From: a virus
Reading direction: 5' to 3' (one strand)
DNA length: 20,326 nt
IMG/VR virus record: IMGVR_UViG_3300025849_000283
Span: 1-20,326 of that record
Below, piece by piece: positions 6,076 through 12,577 of this stretch (positions are counted from its first letter, which is position 1; each line of letters begins with the position of its first letter). The translations under genes and the position numbers were made by a program. The notes under the pieces were generated by a model. The model did not search any database. It saw only the letters and a list, made by a program, of their open reading frames with translations, and was not told the DNA's origin.

Positions 6076-7121
6076 TCGTTGCCATCCACAAAGACGCCAC
6101 CAAAAGCAGCACGTAAGCTATCAGCGCCAGGGTCGCCCAAGAGGGCAGCCGGGGCAGCTTGCAGTTCGTTGCTTGTGTATGATTTATCACCCTTAACGCC
6201 GTTGTAAAATTCCACACCGTCGATGGTTCGGTATGAGATACGGTTATTAACCGGGTCCATATCCACCATTTCATGGGGCACAAGGTTTGGATTAAATAAG
6301 TGCTTTTCACACCCCAGACGTTGTTCATCGGTTGATATTTCTTTATCGTGAAAAGTGCATTTCCAGCCACCGTTTTTAATGTCGGCAAATGAATGCACGC
6401 ACGTTCTGCAATTAACCTGGGGCAATTCGTCGCGGTGGCAAACGTCCTGGTGGTCGCAGAATTTACACTTGAAAAAGTCGGCCCTAGTGCTTATGCCAGG
6501 CGGTGGAATATCGGTTGCTATGATGGTCCTGGCCTTTTCGACCAGCGCCAAAGCATCCTCCTGGTTGTACTTAAAACGCTCTGTATACAGCTCGTCGGTG
6601 TCTTTGCTTACTGCCATATACATTGCGCGTTCAAGCCCCAGGCCGTGCATATAAACCTGCATTTGGGCATAATGTTCGGGTTTAGATTCGCGCACGCCGT
6701 TCTTTTTTAGCAGCGCAAACGATTTATGATTGTGGGTTTTAAATTCCAGTAAATGGGCTTTGTTAGGGGATTCTGGCAGCCCTTTGGCCACCCCGTCACA
6801 AGAGCCGGCAAAGTGGCCGCCGTGAAACGTGCAGCCAAATTGTTTTTGGTTTTTATCAACAGCCCAAACTTGGACATTAATTGATGATAGATCACGAATA
6901 AAATAATCTTCCTCGTCGTGGCCGCGCTTAAATAGGCGCAGCACGCGCCCAGGGAAATTGGGCACGGTGGCCCAACGGAAGCCATACCACAGCGCCCGGT
7001 TGCACTCGCGGCCGATCATACTTGCGCCAAGATGCGCGCGGCTTGATTCAACATGATTTGTTTCAAACTTGCGATAAATCGCCTCTATAGTGCTGTTATA
7101 AGGTGGTGGTATGGCAGCCAT
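6072..7121 (-). CDS. PD-(D/E)XK nuclease, Cas4/RecB-like with Fe-S cysteines
   Basis: Probable DNA exonuclease of the recombination module. In 349 aa: early SMIGREC (Cys40), RGHDEEDYF (about 66-73), Asp109 in GSCDGV, Glu126-Phe-Lys128 in LLEFKT, and QMQVY (153-157). Together these give the D-ExK-QxxxY active site. Cys40 with Cys219, Cys222 and Cys228 (KCKFCDHQDVC) has the spacing of the Cas4/AddB iron-sulphur cluster. A further cysteine set (NCRTC...WKC...GC, about 238-271) suggests an extra zinc site. GGGGA precedes the start, which lies five bases after the ssDNA-binding protein stop. Partners are probably the Sak4 ATPase and SSB upstream. Confidence 0.88.
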   Translation of the reverse strand: MAAIPPPYNSTIEAIYRKFETNHVESSRAHLGASMIGRECNRALWYGFRWATVPNFPGRVLRLFKRGHDEEDYFIRDLSSINVQVWAVDKNQKQFGCTFHGGHFAGSCDGVAKGLPESPNKAHLLEFKTHNHKSFALLKKNGVRESKPEHYAQMQVYMHGLGLERAMYMAVSKDTDELYTERFKYNQEDALALVEKARTIIATDIPPPGISTRADFFKCKFCDHQDVCHRDELPQVNCRTCVHSFADIKNGGWKCTFHDKEISTDEQRLGCEKHLFNPNLVPHEMVDMDPVNNRISYRTIDGVEFYNGVKGDKSYTSNELQAAPAALLGDPGADSLRAAFGGVFVDGNE

Positions 7122-7125
7122 TAGA

Positions 7126-7605
7126 TTATCCCCAAGGTGGAGCAGCTACGGCCGCTGTTGGTGGTGGAGTGGGTCGGCCAACCATTGGTGCAGCCGTGGG
7201 CTGGTTAGCGGCAGGGGCAGTAAATGACACATCATTTGATGGTTCATATCCGTCGCGCTGGCTAATCTTTAAACCCATGACAAACGGTTTGCCGTGCAAT
7301 TCCTGGGTGTCGCCCATTTGCGGTGGTAAACCTAAATTACTCATTAATACCGCCAAATCTTTGCGGCCAATGTTTTCAGCGACCGGGTTGGGGTTGACGA
7401 TATTAAGGCGGTGCCAGATTTTGCGATTAACGTGCGCGCCATCCAATACCTGGCAAACTAATTCCAAATATTGGCCGGTGCCCGCTTTGGTATCTTTTAC
7501 GGCCGATTCAATCACCATGGCGTTATATTTACCCTGGGGTAATGGCTCAAAGCCGCCGCGATCGTCAGACGTGTCGATTCCTGTTGCATCAAAAGAAAAT
7601 TGCAT
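7126..7605 (-). CDS. ssDNA-binding protein, DUF669 type
   Basis: Binds single-stranded DNA in phage replication and recombination. The N-terminal OB-like core (about 1-115) has FEPLPQGKYNAMVIES, QYLELVCQVLDG and NRKIWHRLNIVN, which are hallmarks of DUF669 proteins. A low-complexity Ala/Pro/Thr tail follows and ends in PPWG, a short C-terminal tip like the protein-docking tips of SSBs. AAAGG lies 7-8 nt upstream of ATG. It stands between the Sak4-like ATPase and the Cas4-like nuclease, the normal place for this family. Confidence 0.85.
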   Translation of the reverse strand: MQFSFDATGIDTSDDRGGFEPLPQGKYNAMVIESAVKDTKAGTGQYLELVCQVLDGAHVNRKIWHRLNIVNPNPVAENIGRKDLAVLMSNLGLPPQMGDTQELHGKPFVMGLKISQRDGYEPSNDVSFTAPAANQPTAAPMVGRPTPPPTAAVAAPPWG

Positions 7606-7619
7606 TATTAATACCTTTT

Positions 7620-8297
7620 TTAGTTACGGATTTTATTGGCAATGTTTGCCAAGGTGGGGTATTCGTAGGGGTCCAATTTGCCGGAGCGGTCTTTGGCCTC
7701 ATACTGAATGTCGCGTGAAGTTTGCAGGGACCGCTCAATAACACCATCGGCGTTTTTCGTTAAGCGGAGACAAAAAACTTCGTCGAAAAAATAGGCCAAA
7801 GATTGCGCCAGGCGTGCGCCAGGCATAGATGGCATAAAGAGTAGGGTATTGGCATGATCGTCGTTTACCCGGTCCATCTTGGCGGTCATAACCACATTGG
7901 TGGGCAGATCACGGAATGATCTAATCAGCGCCGTCATTTGGTCTATTAGGGCACCATAAGCCTGGCGTGGGTCTTTGGTTTTTGCCTTTTCAGCGTTTAG
8001 CACGACTTCGGCAATTTCGCTGATCGAATCGAGGCAAACCCATTGATAGGGGTGTTCGCCTTTGAGGTGGTTAAATATTTCATACACATCATCAATTGAC
8101 GTGACCACACAAATATCGACCAAAGCGTTGTCTTGGATAGATAACAAGCCACCTTCGGCGCTTATGATTAAGGTTTTTTCATCGTCCGGGGCACTGGTGC
8201 AAAATACAGTTTTGCCAGCGCCAGCGGGTCCGTAGATCAAAACCTTAATGCCGTTTTGCAATGCGGCGTCTTTCGCGCTTATGAGTTGAATAGCCAT
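7620..8297 (-). CDS. Sak4-type RecA-like ATPase, ssDNA annealing
   Basis: Phage single-strand annealing or recombination ATPase of the AAA_24/Sak4 family. In 225 aa: Walker A GPAGAGKT at 23-30, ISAEGG (about 45-50), Walker B WVCLDS ending at Asp90, and a later FMPSMPGARLAQSL segment typical of the family. The start overlaps the preceding stop (TAATG), with GGAGGAGG upstream for re-initiation. Sak4 proteins work with an SSB, and the DUF669 gene follows 14 nt later. Confidence 0.9.
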   Translation of the reverse strand: MAIQLISAKDAALQNGIKVLIYGPAGAGKTVFCTSAPDDEKTLIISAEGGLLSIQDNALVDICVVTSIDDVYEIFNHLKGEHPYQWVCLDSISEIAEVVLNAEKAKTKDPRQAYGALIDQMTALIRSFRDLPTNVVMTAKMDRVNDDHANTLLFMPSMPGARLAQSLAYFFDEVFCLRLTKNADGVIERSLQTSRDIQYEAKDRSGKLDPYEYPTLANIANKIRN

Positions 8298-8704
8298 TAC
8301 GCAGCATCCTCCTCAACCAGTTCAACCGTGACAGCGACTTTGGCCGGCTTGGCGATTACCGCCCGGCTGATTTCGTTGTAATATTCCGGTTCGTTCAATT
8401 CGATGTGGCGCAATGCTTTTACGTCGATGGTGGGTTTGTAGCTAAATACTTTGCTCAAAATCGCTTCGGGCATTTTCTGTTTAAGTAGGTCCAGGGCATC
8501 AAAATCAATTCGCCTGGTGACTTTGCCAACCGTTTTGATTTTAAAATACTTGCCATATTCGCTGGTCGTTCCTTCGTCTTTAACCCCGGCCAAATGAATG
8601 ATGTGAAGTTCAGCGTTTAACACTTCTTGTTTGACTAACTCCATTCTGTTTTTTGCTTCTTGCAGCGTGAACGCCGCCTGGTCAATTTCCGTCGGTGTGT
8701 GCAT
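8297..8704 (-). CDS. Uncharacterised phage protein upstream of Sak4, 135 aa
   Basis: Mostly helical, acidic protein with no membrane segment. Residues 8-45 look like a helical hairpin (FTLQEAKNRMELVKQEVLN); the middle contains YGKYFKIKTVGKVTRRIDF and the end is VELVEEDAA. Proteins of this type often precede Sak4 or other recombinase genes in phages, but the function is unknown to me. AAAGGA lies 7 nt before ATG. It is coupled to the Sak4 gene by a one-base overlap. Confidence 0.75.
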   Translation of the reverse strand: MHTPTEIDQAAFTLQEAKNRMELVKQEVLNAELHIIHLAGVKDEGTTSEYGKYFKIKTVGKVTRRIDFDALDLLKQKMPEAILSKVFSYKPTIDVKALRHIELNEPEYYNEISRAVIAKPAKVAVTVELVEEDAA

Positions 8705-8714
8705 ATTTTTTCCT

Positions 8715-8780
8715 TTAAATTAATTCGACTAACATTTGACTAACAATCAGGACCGCTAAAAAAAACAAAGTGTGCGTCAT
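8715..8780 (-). CDS. Tiny hydrophobic peptide, 21 aa
   Basis: ATG overlaps the stop of the preceding small frame (ATGA at 8777-8780). The product, MTHTLFFLAVLIVSQMLVEL plus a final Ile, is almost entirely one membrane helix. Its stop overlaps the ribosome site (AAAGGA) of the 135-aa gene. The tight packing suggests it is translated, but 21 codons is too short for certainty; it may act only as a translational relay. Confidence 0.35.
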   Translation of the reverse strand: MTHTLFFLAVLIVSQMLVELI

Positions 8781-8872
8781 GCTGTTAAACCCACCCAAAA
8801 CCAAATAGAGCAAATTGCATATATCAATATCCCTAGGGTGTTTATGGCCAACGTATAATTTGAAATTTTCAT
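8777..8872 (-). CDS. Small membrane peptide, 31 aa
   Basis: ATG at 8872 has AAAGG with a 7-nt spacing; an in-frame ATG at 8878 would add two residues but sits too close to the ribosome site. After MKISNYTL comes a hydrophobic helix (INTLGILIYAICSIWFWVGL) and then TA. A one-pass inner-membrane microprotein is predicted. It begins directly after a duplicated 22-bp element, and its stop overlaps the next tiny frame. In lambda the comparable region carries small accessory proteins such as kil and cIII; no sequence similarity is claimed. Confidence 0.42.
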   Translation of the reverse strand: MKISNYTLAINTLGILIYAICSIWFWVGLTA

Positions 8873-8884
8873 ACTCATACCTTT

Positions 8885-8940
8885 AGTGTTAGGTTTAAAT
8901 AGCATTACTAATTAAACCAGTGTTAGGTTTAAATAGCATT
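8885..8940 (-). repeat. Duplicated 22-bp element before the small-peptide genes
   Basis: A 22-bp sequence beginning AGTGTTAGGTTTAAATAG (plus strand) occurs exactly at 8885-8906 and 8919-8940, period 34 bp. The two copies lie between the terminator at 8948-9004 and the small-peptide ribosome site. On the minus strand each copy contains ATTTAAACCTAACACT. They may be regulator-binding sites or an RNA element of the left operon leader. Confidence 0.7.
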
Positions 8941-8947
8941 TGGGGCT

Positions 8948-9004
8948 AAAAAAACTGGCCTTACAGGATTTTATGCAAAATTTCGCAATCTATCCCTGGC
9001 CAGT
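8948..9004 (-). terminator. Bidirectional terminator or attenuator inside the left operon
   Basis: ACTGGCC (8954-8960) pairs exactly with GGCCAGT (8998-9004), with inner AGGAT/ATCCC-type pairing. On the minus strand the stem is followed by seven T (A run 8948-8954); on the plus strand it is followed by TTGTTTTTT. On the minus strand it lies at the very end of the 54-aa gene, so leftward transcription into the recombination genes would have to read through it. Confidence 0.65.
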
Positions 9005-9154
9005 TTGTTTTTTCGCCTCTGTTATTATTCTTAAAATCGTTTGTTCGTCAAAATTACTTAATAAATCCAGTGATAACAGCGTTTTAACGTCTGTTAAATC
9101 TAACCTGGTCGTTTTTACTTCCAGCGGTTTAATTGGCTGGCCCGATATAATCAT
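8990..9154 (-). CDS. First gene of the left operon, 54-aa acidic protein
   Basis: ATG at 9154 has a very strong ribosome site (GGGGGA) 8 nt upstream. The product starts MIISGQPIKPLEVKTTRLDL and is predicted helical (TDVKTLLSLDLL, then FDEQTILRIITEAKKQTGQG). It is the first gene after the left promoter and ends in a terminator stem, the position held by N in lambda. It lacks the Arg-rich N-terminus of N proteins, so antitermination is only a positional idea. The sequence on the opposite strand is open but has no ribosome site and no coding character. Confidence 0.62.
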   Translation of the reverse strand: MIISGQPIKPLEVKTTRLDLTDVKTLLSLDLLSNFDEQTILRIITEAKKQTGQG

Positions 9155-9174
9155 CTTTGAGTCCCCCAATTAAT

Positions 9175-9189
9175 GTAAGTTAAACTTAC
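9175..9189. promoter_or_regulatory. Left operator, perfect 15-bp palindrome
   Basis: GTAAGTTAAACTTAC is a perfect 7+1+7 inverted repeat located at the predicted start of the leftward transcript. Related sequences occur in both promoters of the switch (10058-10072, 13 of 15 identical; 9991-10006, more distant). A site for the HTH repressor or the Cro-like protein is inferred. Confidence 0.6.
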
Positions 9190-9196
9190 AGCAATA

Positions 9197-9225
9197 AATA
9201 TACACAAACAAAAAAAGACAAGCAA
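9197..9225 (-). promoter_or_regulatory. Early left promoter (PL-like)
   Basis: On the minus strand TTGCTT (9225-9220), a 17-nt spacer and TATATT (9202-9197). Initiation would fall near 9190, at the edge of the palindromic operator, and the first gene starts 36 nt later. All genes from 9154 to 2346 read away from it without another convincing promoter. Confidence 0.6.
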
Positions 9226-9312
9226 TAGCATTTGTTGTTTTAGTGCTAATTAATGTTGCTAAAAGGGCAAAATCAGAATTATTCCTAGACAGTTATAAAA
9301 ACAACCAGGCAT

Positions 9313-9339
9313 AAAAAAACCCCAATTAAGGGGCTTTTT
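9313..9339 (-). terminator. Terminator behind the repressor gene
   Basis: CCCCAATTAAGGGG with an A run on the left and a T run on the right. On the minus strand GCCCC-TTAATT-GGGG is followed by seven T. It lies 16 nt beyond the repressor stop and separates the immunity operon from the left promoter. It could also act in the other direction. Confidence 0.65.
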
Positions 9340-9354
9340 CTCATTGCTGTTAAA

Positions 9355-9699
9355 TTAATATGAGTCGATTATATTTCTAACAGCTTTGATTTGGTCGGGC
9401 GTTAATTCGCTCAGTTTGTGGCTGATTGCTTCTATGTCTTTTATAGTTTTTCCAAAGTTTTCTGGGATTGAGCGGTCGTTGTCGTCCATCAACCAGTGAA
9501 GTGGGGCACCGGTTATTATGGCTAATTTTCTAAGGCGGGTCCGGGTGGGTTCGTTTCTGACTTCCGGGTCGTTTGATTCCCAAAGCGATACAGCCGGGCG
9601 TGATACGTCCAGCAAGTCGGCTAATTGTTGTTGTGTCATTTTGGCATGGTGCCTGGCAGCTTTTATTTTGTGATGTAATACGTCGGAGTTATTCGGCAT
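9355..9699 (-). CDS. Short CI-like HTH repressor, 114 aa, no protease domain
   Basis: Probable immunity repressor. ATG at 9699 is chosen because GGGAG lies 9 nt upstream; the frame is open further upstream without a ribosome site. An XRE-type HTH spans about residues 10-65 (HHKIKAARHHAKMTQQQLADL, with DVSRPAVSLWES as the turn and recognition helix). It ends with PLHWLMDD and a short helical tail (ELTPDQIKAVRNIIDSY) that may dimerise. There is no S24/LexA-like autoprotease, so RecA-stimulated self-cleavage is not expected. Its start overlaps the end of the 80-aa gene upstream. Confidence 0.85.
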   Translation of the reverse strand: MPNNSDVLHHKIKAARHHAKMTQQQLADLLDVSRPAVSLWESNDPEVRNEPTRTRLRKLAIITGAPLHWLMDDNDRSIPENFGKTIKDIEAISHKLSELTPDQIKAVRNIIDSY

Positions 9700-9931
9700 T
9701 AGTTGTCGCTCCCATTGGTGGGCCTTGCTGGCATTGCTCGTTAAGATTATTTCCAAAGTTTGTTTTAAGATACGAAAAAATTGGCGCTAGGTAATTCAAG
9801 GGTGGGGAAGTGCAAGCCATGTGGTCGGTGAATATAATGTGCCAGCTATAGCCTTCGCGCATCCAGGCAAGTTTCTTTGCACAGTTATTCGGCAAATCCG
9901 CAACGCGTAAATTATTATTAGTGTTTAGCAT
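9689..9931 (-). CDS. Immunity-operon protein of unknown function, 80 aa
   Basis: ATG at 9931 has a strong ribosome site (GGAGG, 4 nt spacing). The product starts MLNTNNNLRVADLPNNCAKK, continues LAWMREGYSWHIIFTDHMAC and ends in a polar tail; there is no clear HTH or membrane helix. It is the first gene on the repressor transcript and its stop overlaps the repressor ATG region, so the two are probably co-translated. I do not recognise the family. Confidence 0.6.
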   Translation of the reverse strand: MLNTNNNLRVADLPNNCAKKLAWMREGYSWHIIFTDHMACTSPPLNYLAPIFSYLKTNFGNNLNEQCQQGPPMGATTNAE

Positions 9932-9942
9932 AAAGCCTCCAA

Positions 9943-9956
9943 GGGTATTATTACCC
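9943..9956 (-). promoter_or_regulatory. Hairpin directly before the 80-aa gene ribosome site
   Basis: GGGTA-TTAT-TACCC reads the same on both strands apart from the loop and sits two bases upstream of TTGGAGG. It could modulate translation of the immunity transcript or be a protein-binding dyad. Confidence 0.35.
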
Positions 9957-9965
9957 GTTGCGAAG

Positions 9966-9995
9966 ATTGTATAACACCAAATAGCTAGGTGTAAA
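9966..9995 (-). promoter_or_regulatory. Repressor maintenance promoter (PRM-like)
   Basis: On the minus strand TTTACA (9995-9990), an 18-nt spacer and TACAAT (9971-9966), each 5 of 6 to consensus. The -35 box overlaps a GTAA-N8-TTAC operator-like site at 9991-10006, suggesting autoregulation. A second dyad, ACACC/GGTGT (9974-9992), lies in the spacer. Confidence 0.5.
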
Positions 9996-10006
9996 GTTAT
10001 GCTTAC
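9991..10006. promoter_or_regulatory. Operator-like site at the repressor promoter
   Basis: GTAAAGTTATGCTTAC keeps the GTAA...TTAC ends of the left operator with one additional base between them. It covers the -35 box of the leftward repressor promoter. The variant spacing makes it weaker evidence than the other two sites. Confidence 0.4.
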
Positions 10007-10027
10007 CAATTAATTTAGACTAAATGC

Positions 10028-10044
10028 AAAGCGCGCTATTATAC
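10028..10044. promoter_or_regulatory. AGCGCGCT promoter-region motif, copy 1
   Basis: AAAGCGCGCTATTATAC contains the palindrome AGCGCGCT and a TATTAT/TTATAC -10-like end. A TTAGAC 16-18 nt upstream could make a second rightward promoter here. A near-identical element occurs at 20075-20091, again in a divergent-promoter region. Confidence 0.4.
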
Positions 10045-10046
10045 AT

Positions 10047-10075
10047 TTGTTTAAATGGTAATTAAAACTTACAAT
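10047..10075 (+). promoter_or_regulatory. Early right promoter (PR-like)
   Basis: TTGTTT (10047-10052), a 17-nt spacer and TACAAT (10070-10075). The operator at 10058-10072 fills most of the spacer and enters the -10 box, so bound repressor would block polymerase. The Cro-like gene starts about 35 nt after the predicted initiation site. Confidence 0.55.
10058..10072. promoter_or_regulatory. Right operator
   Basis: GTAATTAAAACTTAC matches the perfect left operator at 13 of 15 positions and keeps both ends. It overlaps the -10 box of the right promoter. Confidence 0.5.
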
Positions 10076-10116
10076 CTGTTCAAATCAACAAACAACGGAA
10101 TGAAGGTTTTAATATC

Positions 10117-10368
10117 ATGGCTAGGAAAAAGAACATATTGACCGGCAAGGATAAAATGGCCGATTACACCAAATCAGCAATCGCTTTTGCTGGTGGTCCC
10201 GCAGCCCTGGCACGGCATATTCGCGCTCAAGGCCACACAATCACCACCCAGGCGATTAGCCAATGGCAAGGCGTGCCCAGTAACCGGGTGATTATGGTGG
10301 AACAAGCCGCAAAGGGTTTGGTATCAAGACACGAAATGCGACCCGACGTATTTGGTGATGGCCAATGA
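10117..10368 (+). CDS. Cro/YdaS-like HTH regulator
   Basis: DNA-binding protein of the lytic side of the switch. The YdaS/Cro family pattern is visible: FAGGPAALARHIRAQGHTI, TTQAISQWQGVP, NRVIMVEQAAKG, and the ending HEMRPDVFGD. ATG at 10117 has GAAGG about 10 nt upstream; ATG at 10156 (MADYTKSAIAF) has AAGGA and would fit the family's usual length of about 70 aa better, so the true start is open. The stop overlaps the primase ATG, so it is the first gene of the replication operon. Confidence 0.85.
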   Translation: MARKKNILTGKDKMADYTKSAIAFAGGPAALARHIRAQGHTITTQAISQWQGVPSNRVIMVEQAAKGLVSRHEMRPDVFGDGQ

Positions 10369-12410
10369 TGCGTTACACACTGTTTACCAGTGTTAAAAAC
10401 AGCATAGGCAAAAGCGCATCCAGGCCGTGGCCAGATTTTGTAAAAGACCATTTGAGCGATCACCAGGTAATAAACAATAAAGACGCCGGGCTAATGTATA
10501 GCGGCGCTGTTTACGAAATGGACCCGCCAAAGCGCGGTGATGCAAACGTTGATTCAATGTCGATGATGGTTGTCGATTATGACAATAGCCAGGGCATTGG
10601 CCTTGATTCTAAATGTTCGGGGTTGCCCACATTACCCCAGGACGTTGAGCCAGAATTAGCCGGTAATGCCTACGCGTTTCATTCGACCCACAGCCATGGC
10701 AAAGATTGGCCCAGGTGGCGCCTGGTGATTCCGTTTGATCGTTTGGTTAGCCGGACCGAATGGCCTATTGTTTTCAATTATGTGTTTGAGCGCATTTTAG
10801 GTTCGGATTTAAACATCGACACGACTTGCAAAGATTTAAGCCGCGCTTATTGGCAACCCGCTTGCACAAAAGACACCATCGACGTGGCGTTTACCGGGTA
10901 TCAGGAGGGCGAATTATTAAACATTGACGAAATTATGGACCAAATGCAGACCACCATATCGCCCGAATTTATGGCAGCTATGGCCGATAACGTGGTTAAC
11001 CTGGTGACTAAACAAGCGCCAAAACCATTGGACGAATCACGCGTGCCAGAAGGTAGAAACGATTATTTAAAGCAGATCGTGGCGGCCATGCTAGAAAGGG
11101 CCGAGCCACTAGAAGAAATCATTTGCCAGGTCTACCAAGCCGACGTTGATAAACATGGTGCGAATGCCTTGTTTACCGACGCAGCCGAGGGCATGAAAGG
11201 CTCCCCAGGTATTAATTGCATGGGATTCGTTACCAATGTCATAAGGTCGATTGATTCAATGCGAACCAGGGCGGCGATTGAACCACAATTGCCGACCATG
11301 CGCCCGGTGAATGTGGTCCTGGATAACAAAGACTTATTAAACATCGAGCCACCGGCCAAATTTGAGATCGTTCAAGCGTCTAGCCTTTATGGGCATGAGC
11401 CAAAACCCATGGAATGGATCATGGAGGATTGGATGCCCAGGAGCCAAACCACACTTATTTATGGTGATGGTGGCGTGGGTAAAACCCAGTTAATACAGCA
11501 ATTAATGTCGTGCGTTGCCACCGGGCGGCCATTTATGGGCGTCGAATGTGCCGAGGGTCCAGCAATGGGTTTCTTTTGTGAGGACGATATTAACCAGCTA
11601 CACCGGCGCCAGGCGTCCATCAATACATTGTATGGGATGGATTTTCGGGGTTTAGATAATTTGTATTTAAGCGCACGACCAGCCCAGGACAATTTATTGA
11701 TGGAATTTGACGGCAAAAATGTCAATGGCGTTAAAACCCAAATATGGCACCAATTGCGCGAAAAAGTGGGCGATATAAAACCCGCCATGCTAACGATTGA
11801 CACAGCAGCCGATACATTTGGCGGTAATGAGATCGACCGGCAGCAAGTGCGTCGATATATCCAGGGTTGTTTAACGTCGTTGGCATTGGAGTTTGAAATG
11901 GCTTTGGCTCTGTTATGCCACCCGTCGGCGTCAGGTATGGCCAATGGAACGGGCGCTGGTGGTTCGACCGCCTGGAGCAATACGGGGCGTTGTAGGTGGT
12001 GGGTTTTCCCTAACCCGGAAAAGGGTTGTATCACCATGAAGATAATGAAAAACAATTACGGCAAAAAAGATTTAGAGATAGATTTTAAGCATAACGGTGA
12101 TGGTTTTGTGCCTCACCATCAAGCCGACGTCGATAACTTTGTGGACCAGCTAACCTATGACCTGGATAAAAAATGGATTATTGAGCAAATCGCGTATTGC
12201 AAGGATAGAAACATAAATCTATCAATGCAAAACCGAGCCAATTATTACCCCAAGCAATTGCTAAAACTAGCCAAGCAGGACAAATACAATATTAGCTTTT
12301 CCACCATCGAATCCATTGTTTATGGCATGGATAAAAAAGGCCAGATTGAGCATTTAGAGCGAGGCAACCGCCATTCCAATGGTGCTTCTTTTGTCTATAA
12401 AGGCGTCTAA
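10365..12410 (+). CDS. Primase-helicase, AEP-like N-terminus and RepA-like ATPase
   Basis: Replication initiator enzyme combining priming and unwinding. In 681 aa, the N-terminal half (about 1-190) has archaeo-eukaryotic primase features: VVDYDN (Asp71, Asp73), HSTHSH (106-111), WRLVIPFD and CKDLSRAYWQP. The C-terminal half is a RepA/AAA_25 hexameric helicase: GDGGVGKT at 367-374, FFCEDD, Walker B MLTIDT (Asp479), and the sensor segment LLCHPSASG...GSTAWSNTGRC. The terminal 100 residues may bind DNA. ATG overlaps the Cro-like stop; a second ATG follows at 10368. The candidate iteron origin begins 25 nt after its stop. CCWGG occurs 17 times in this gene by hand count. Confidence 0.9.
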   Translation: MMRYTLFTSVKNSIGKSASRPWPDFVKDHLSDHQVINNKDAGLMYSGAVYEMDPPKRGDANVDSMSMMVVDYDNSQGIGLDSKCSGLPTLPQDVEPELAGNAYAFHSTHSHGKDWPRWRLVIPFDRLVSRTEWPIVFNYVFERILGSDLNIDTTCKDLSRAYWQPACTKDTIDVAFTGYQEGELLNIDEIMDQMQTTISPEFMAAMADNVVNLVTKQAPKPLDESRVPEGRNDYLKQIVAAMLERAEPLEEIICQVYQADVDKHGANALFTDAAEGMKGSPGINCMGFVTNVIRSIDSMRTRAAIEPQLPTMRPVNVVLDNKDLLNIEPPAKFEIVQASSLYGHEPKPMEWIMEDWMPRSQTTLIYGDGGVGKTQLIQQLMSCVATGRPFMGVECAEGPAMGFFCEDDINQLHRRQASINTLYGMDFRGLDNLYLSARPAQDNLLMEFDGKNVNGVKTQIWHQLREKVGDIKPAMLTIDTAADTFGGNEIDRQQVRRYIQGCLTSLALEFEMALALLCHPSASGMANGTGAGGSTAWSNTGRCRWWVFPNPEKGCITMKIMKNNYGKKDLEIDFKHNGDGFVPHHQADVDNFVDQLTYDLDKKWIIEQIAYCKDRNINLSMQNRANYYPKQLLKLAKQDKYNISFSTIESIVYGMDKKGQIEHLERGNRHSNGASFVYKGV

Positions 12411-12435
12411 AAAATGGATATTTTCACCAAAAAAG

Positions 12436-12577
12436 TGCGGCAGTTATGCGGCGTAGAATTGATTTCTTGCGGCATAGTCTTTTTTGGGTTTGCGGCATAG
12501 TGCGGCGTAGAAATGGAAACGCCCATATAGCTGGCGATAAATGCGGCAGTTTTGCGGCATATCTTGTGCGGCATAAC
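12436..12577 (+). repeat. Iteron array: eight TGCGGC repeats, candidate origin
   Basis: TGCGGC begins at 12436, 12447, 12468, 12491, 12501, 12542, 12553 and 12567, all in one orientation. Extensions fall in three classes (AGTT, GTAGAA, ATA). Adjacent pairs are spaced 10-11 bp (12436/12447, 12491/12501, 12542/12553), one helical turn. An AT-only block follows at once. Directly repeated sites beside a replication initiator gene plus an AT-rich unwinding element is the layout of iteron origins. The frame open through this region has no ribosome site and repetitive Arg/Tyr content, so I treat it as noncoding. Confidence 0.65.

Noticed and set aside
7103-7741. Rightward frame of 212 codons
   Set aside because: It is antisense to the DUF669 and Sak4 genes, both with clear domains.
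8990-9154. A lambda N homologue
   Set aside because: The position fits, but the protein has no Arg-rich motif, and no boxA/boxB-like nut pair was recognised.
8940-9173. Rightward frame of 77 codons opposite the 54-aa gene
   Set aside because: No ribosome site; the start lies in the 22-bp repeat and the frame crosses a terminator. The minus-strand frame has GGGGGA and coding character.
12436-12577. CRISPR array
   Set aside because: Repeats are 6-11 bp with irregular short gaps, with no 20-40 bp repeats or spacers and no cas genes. The Cas4-like nuclease belongs to the recombination operon.
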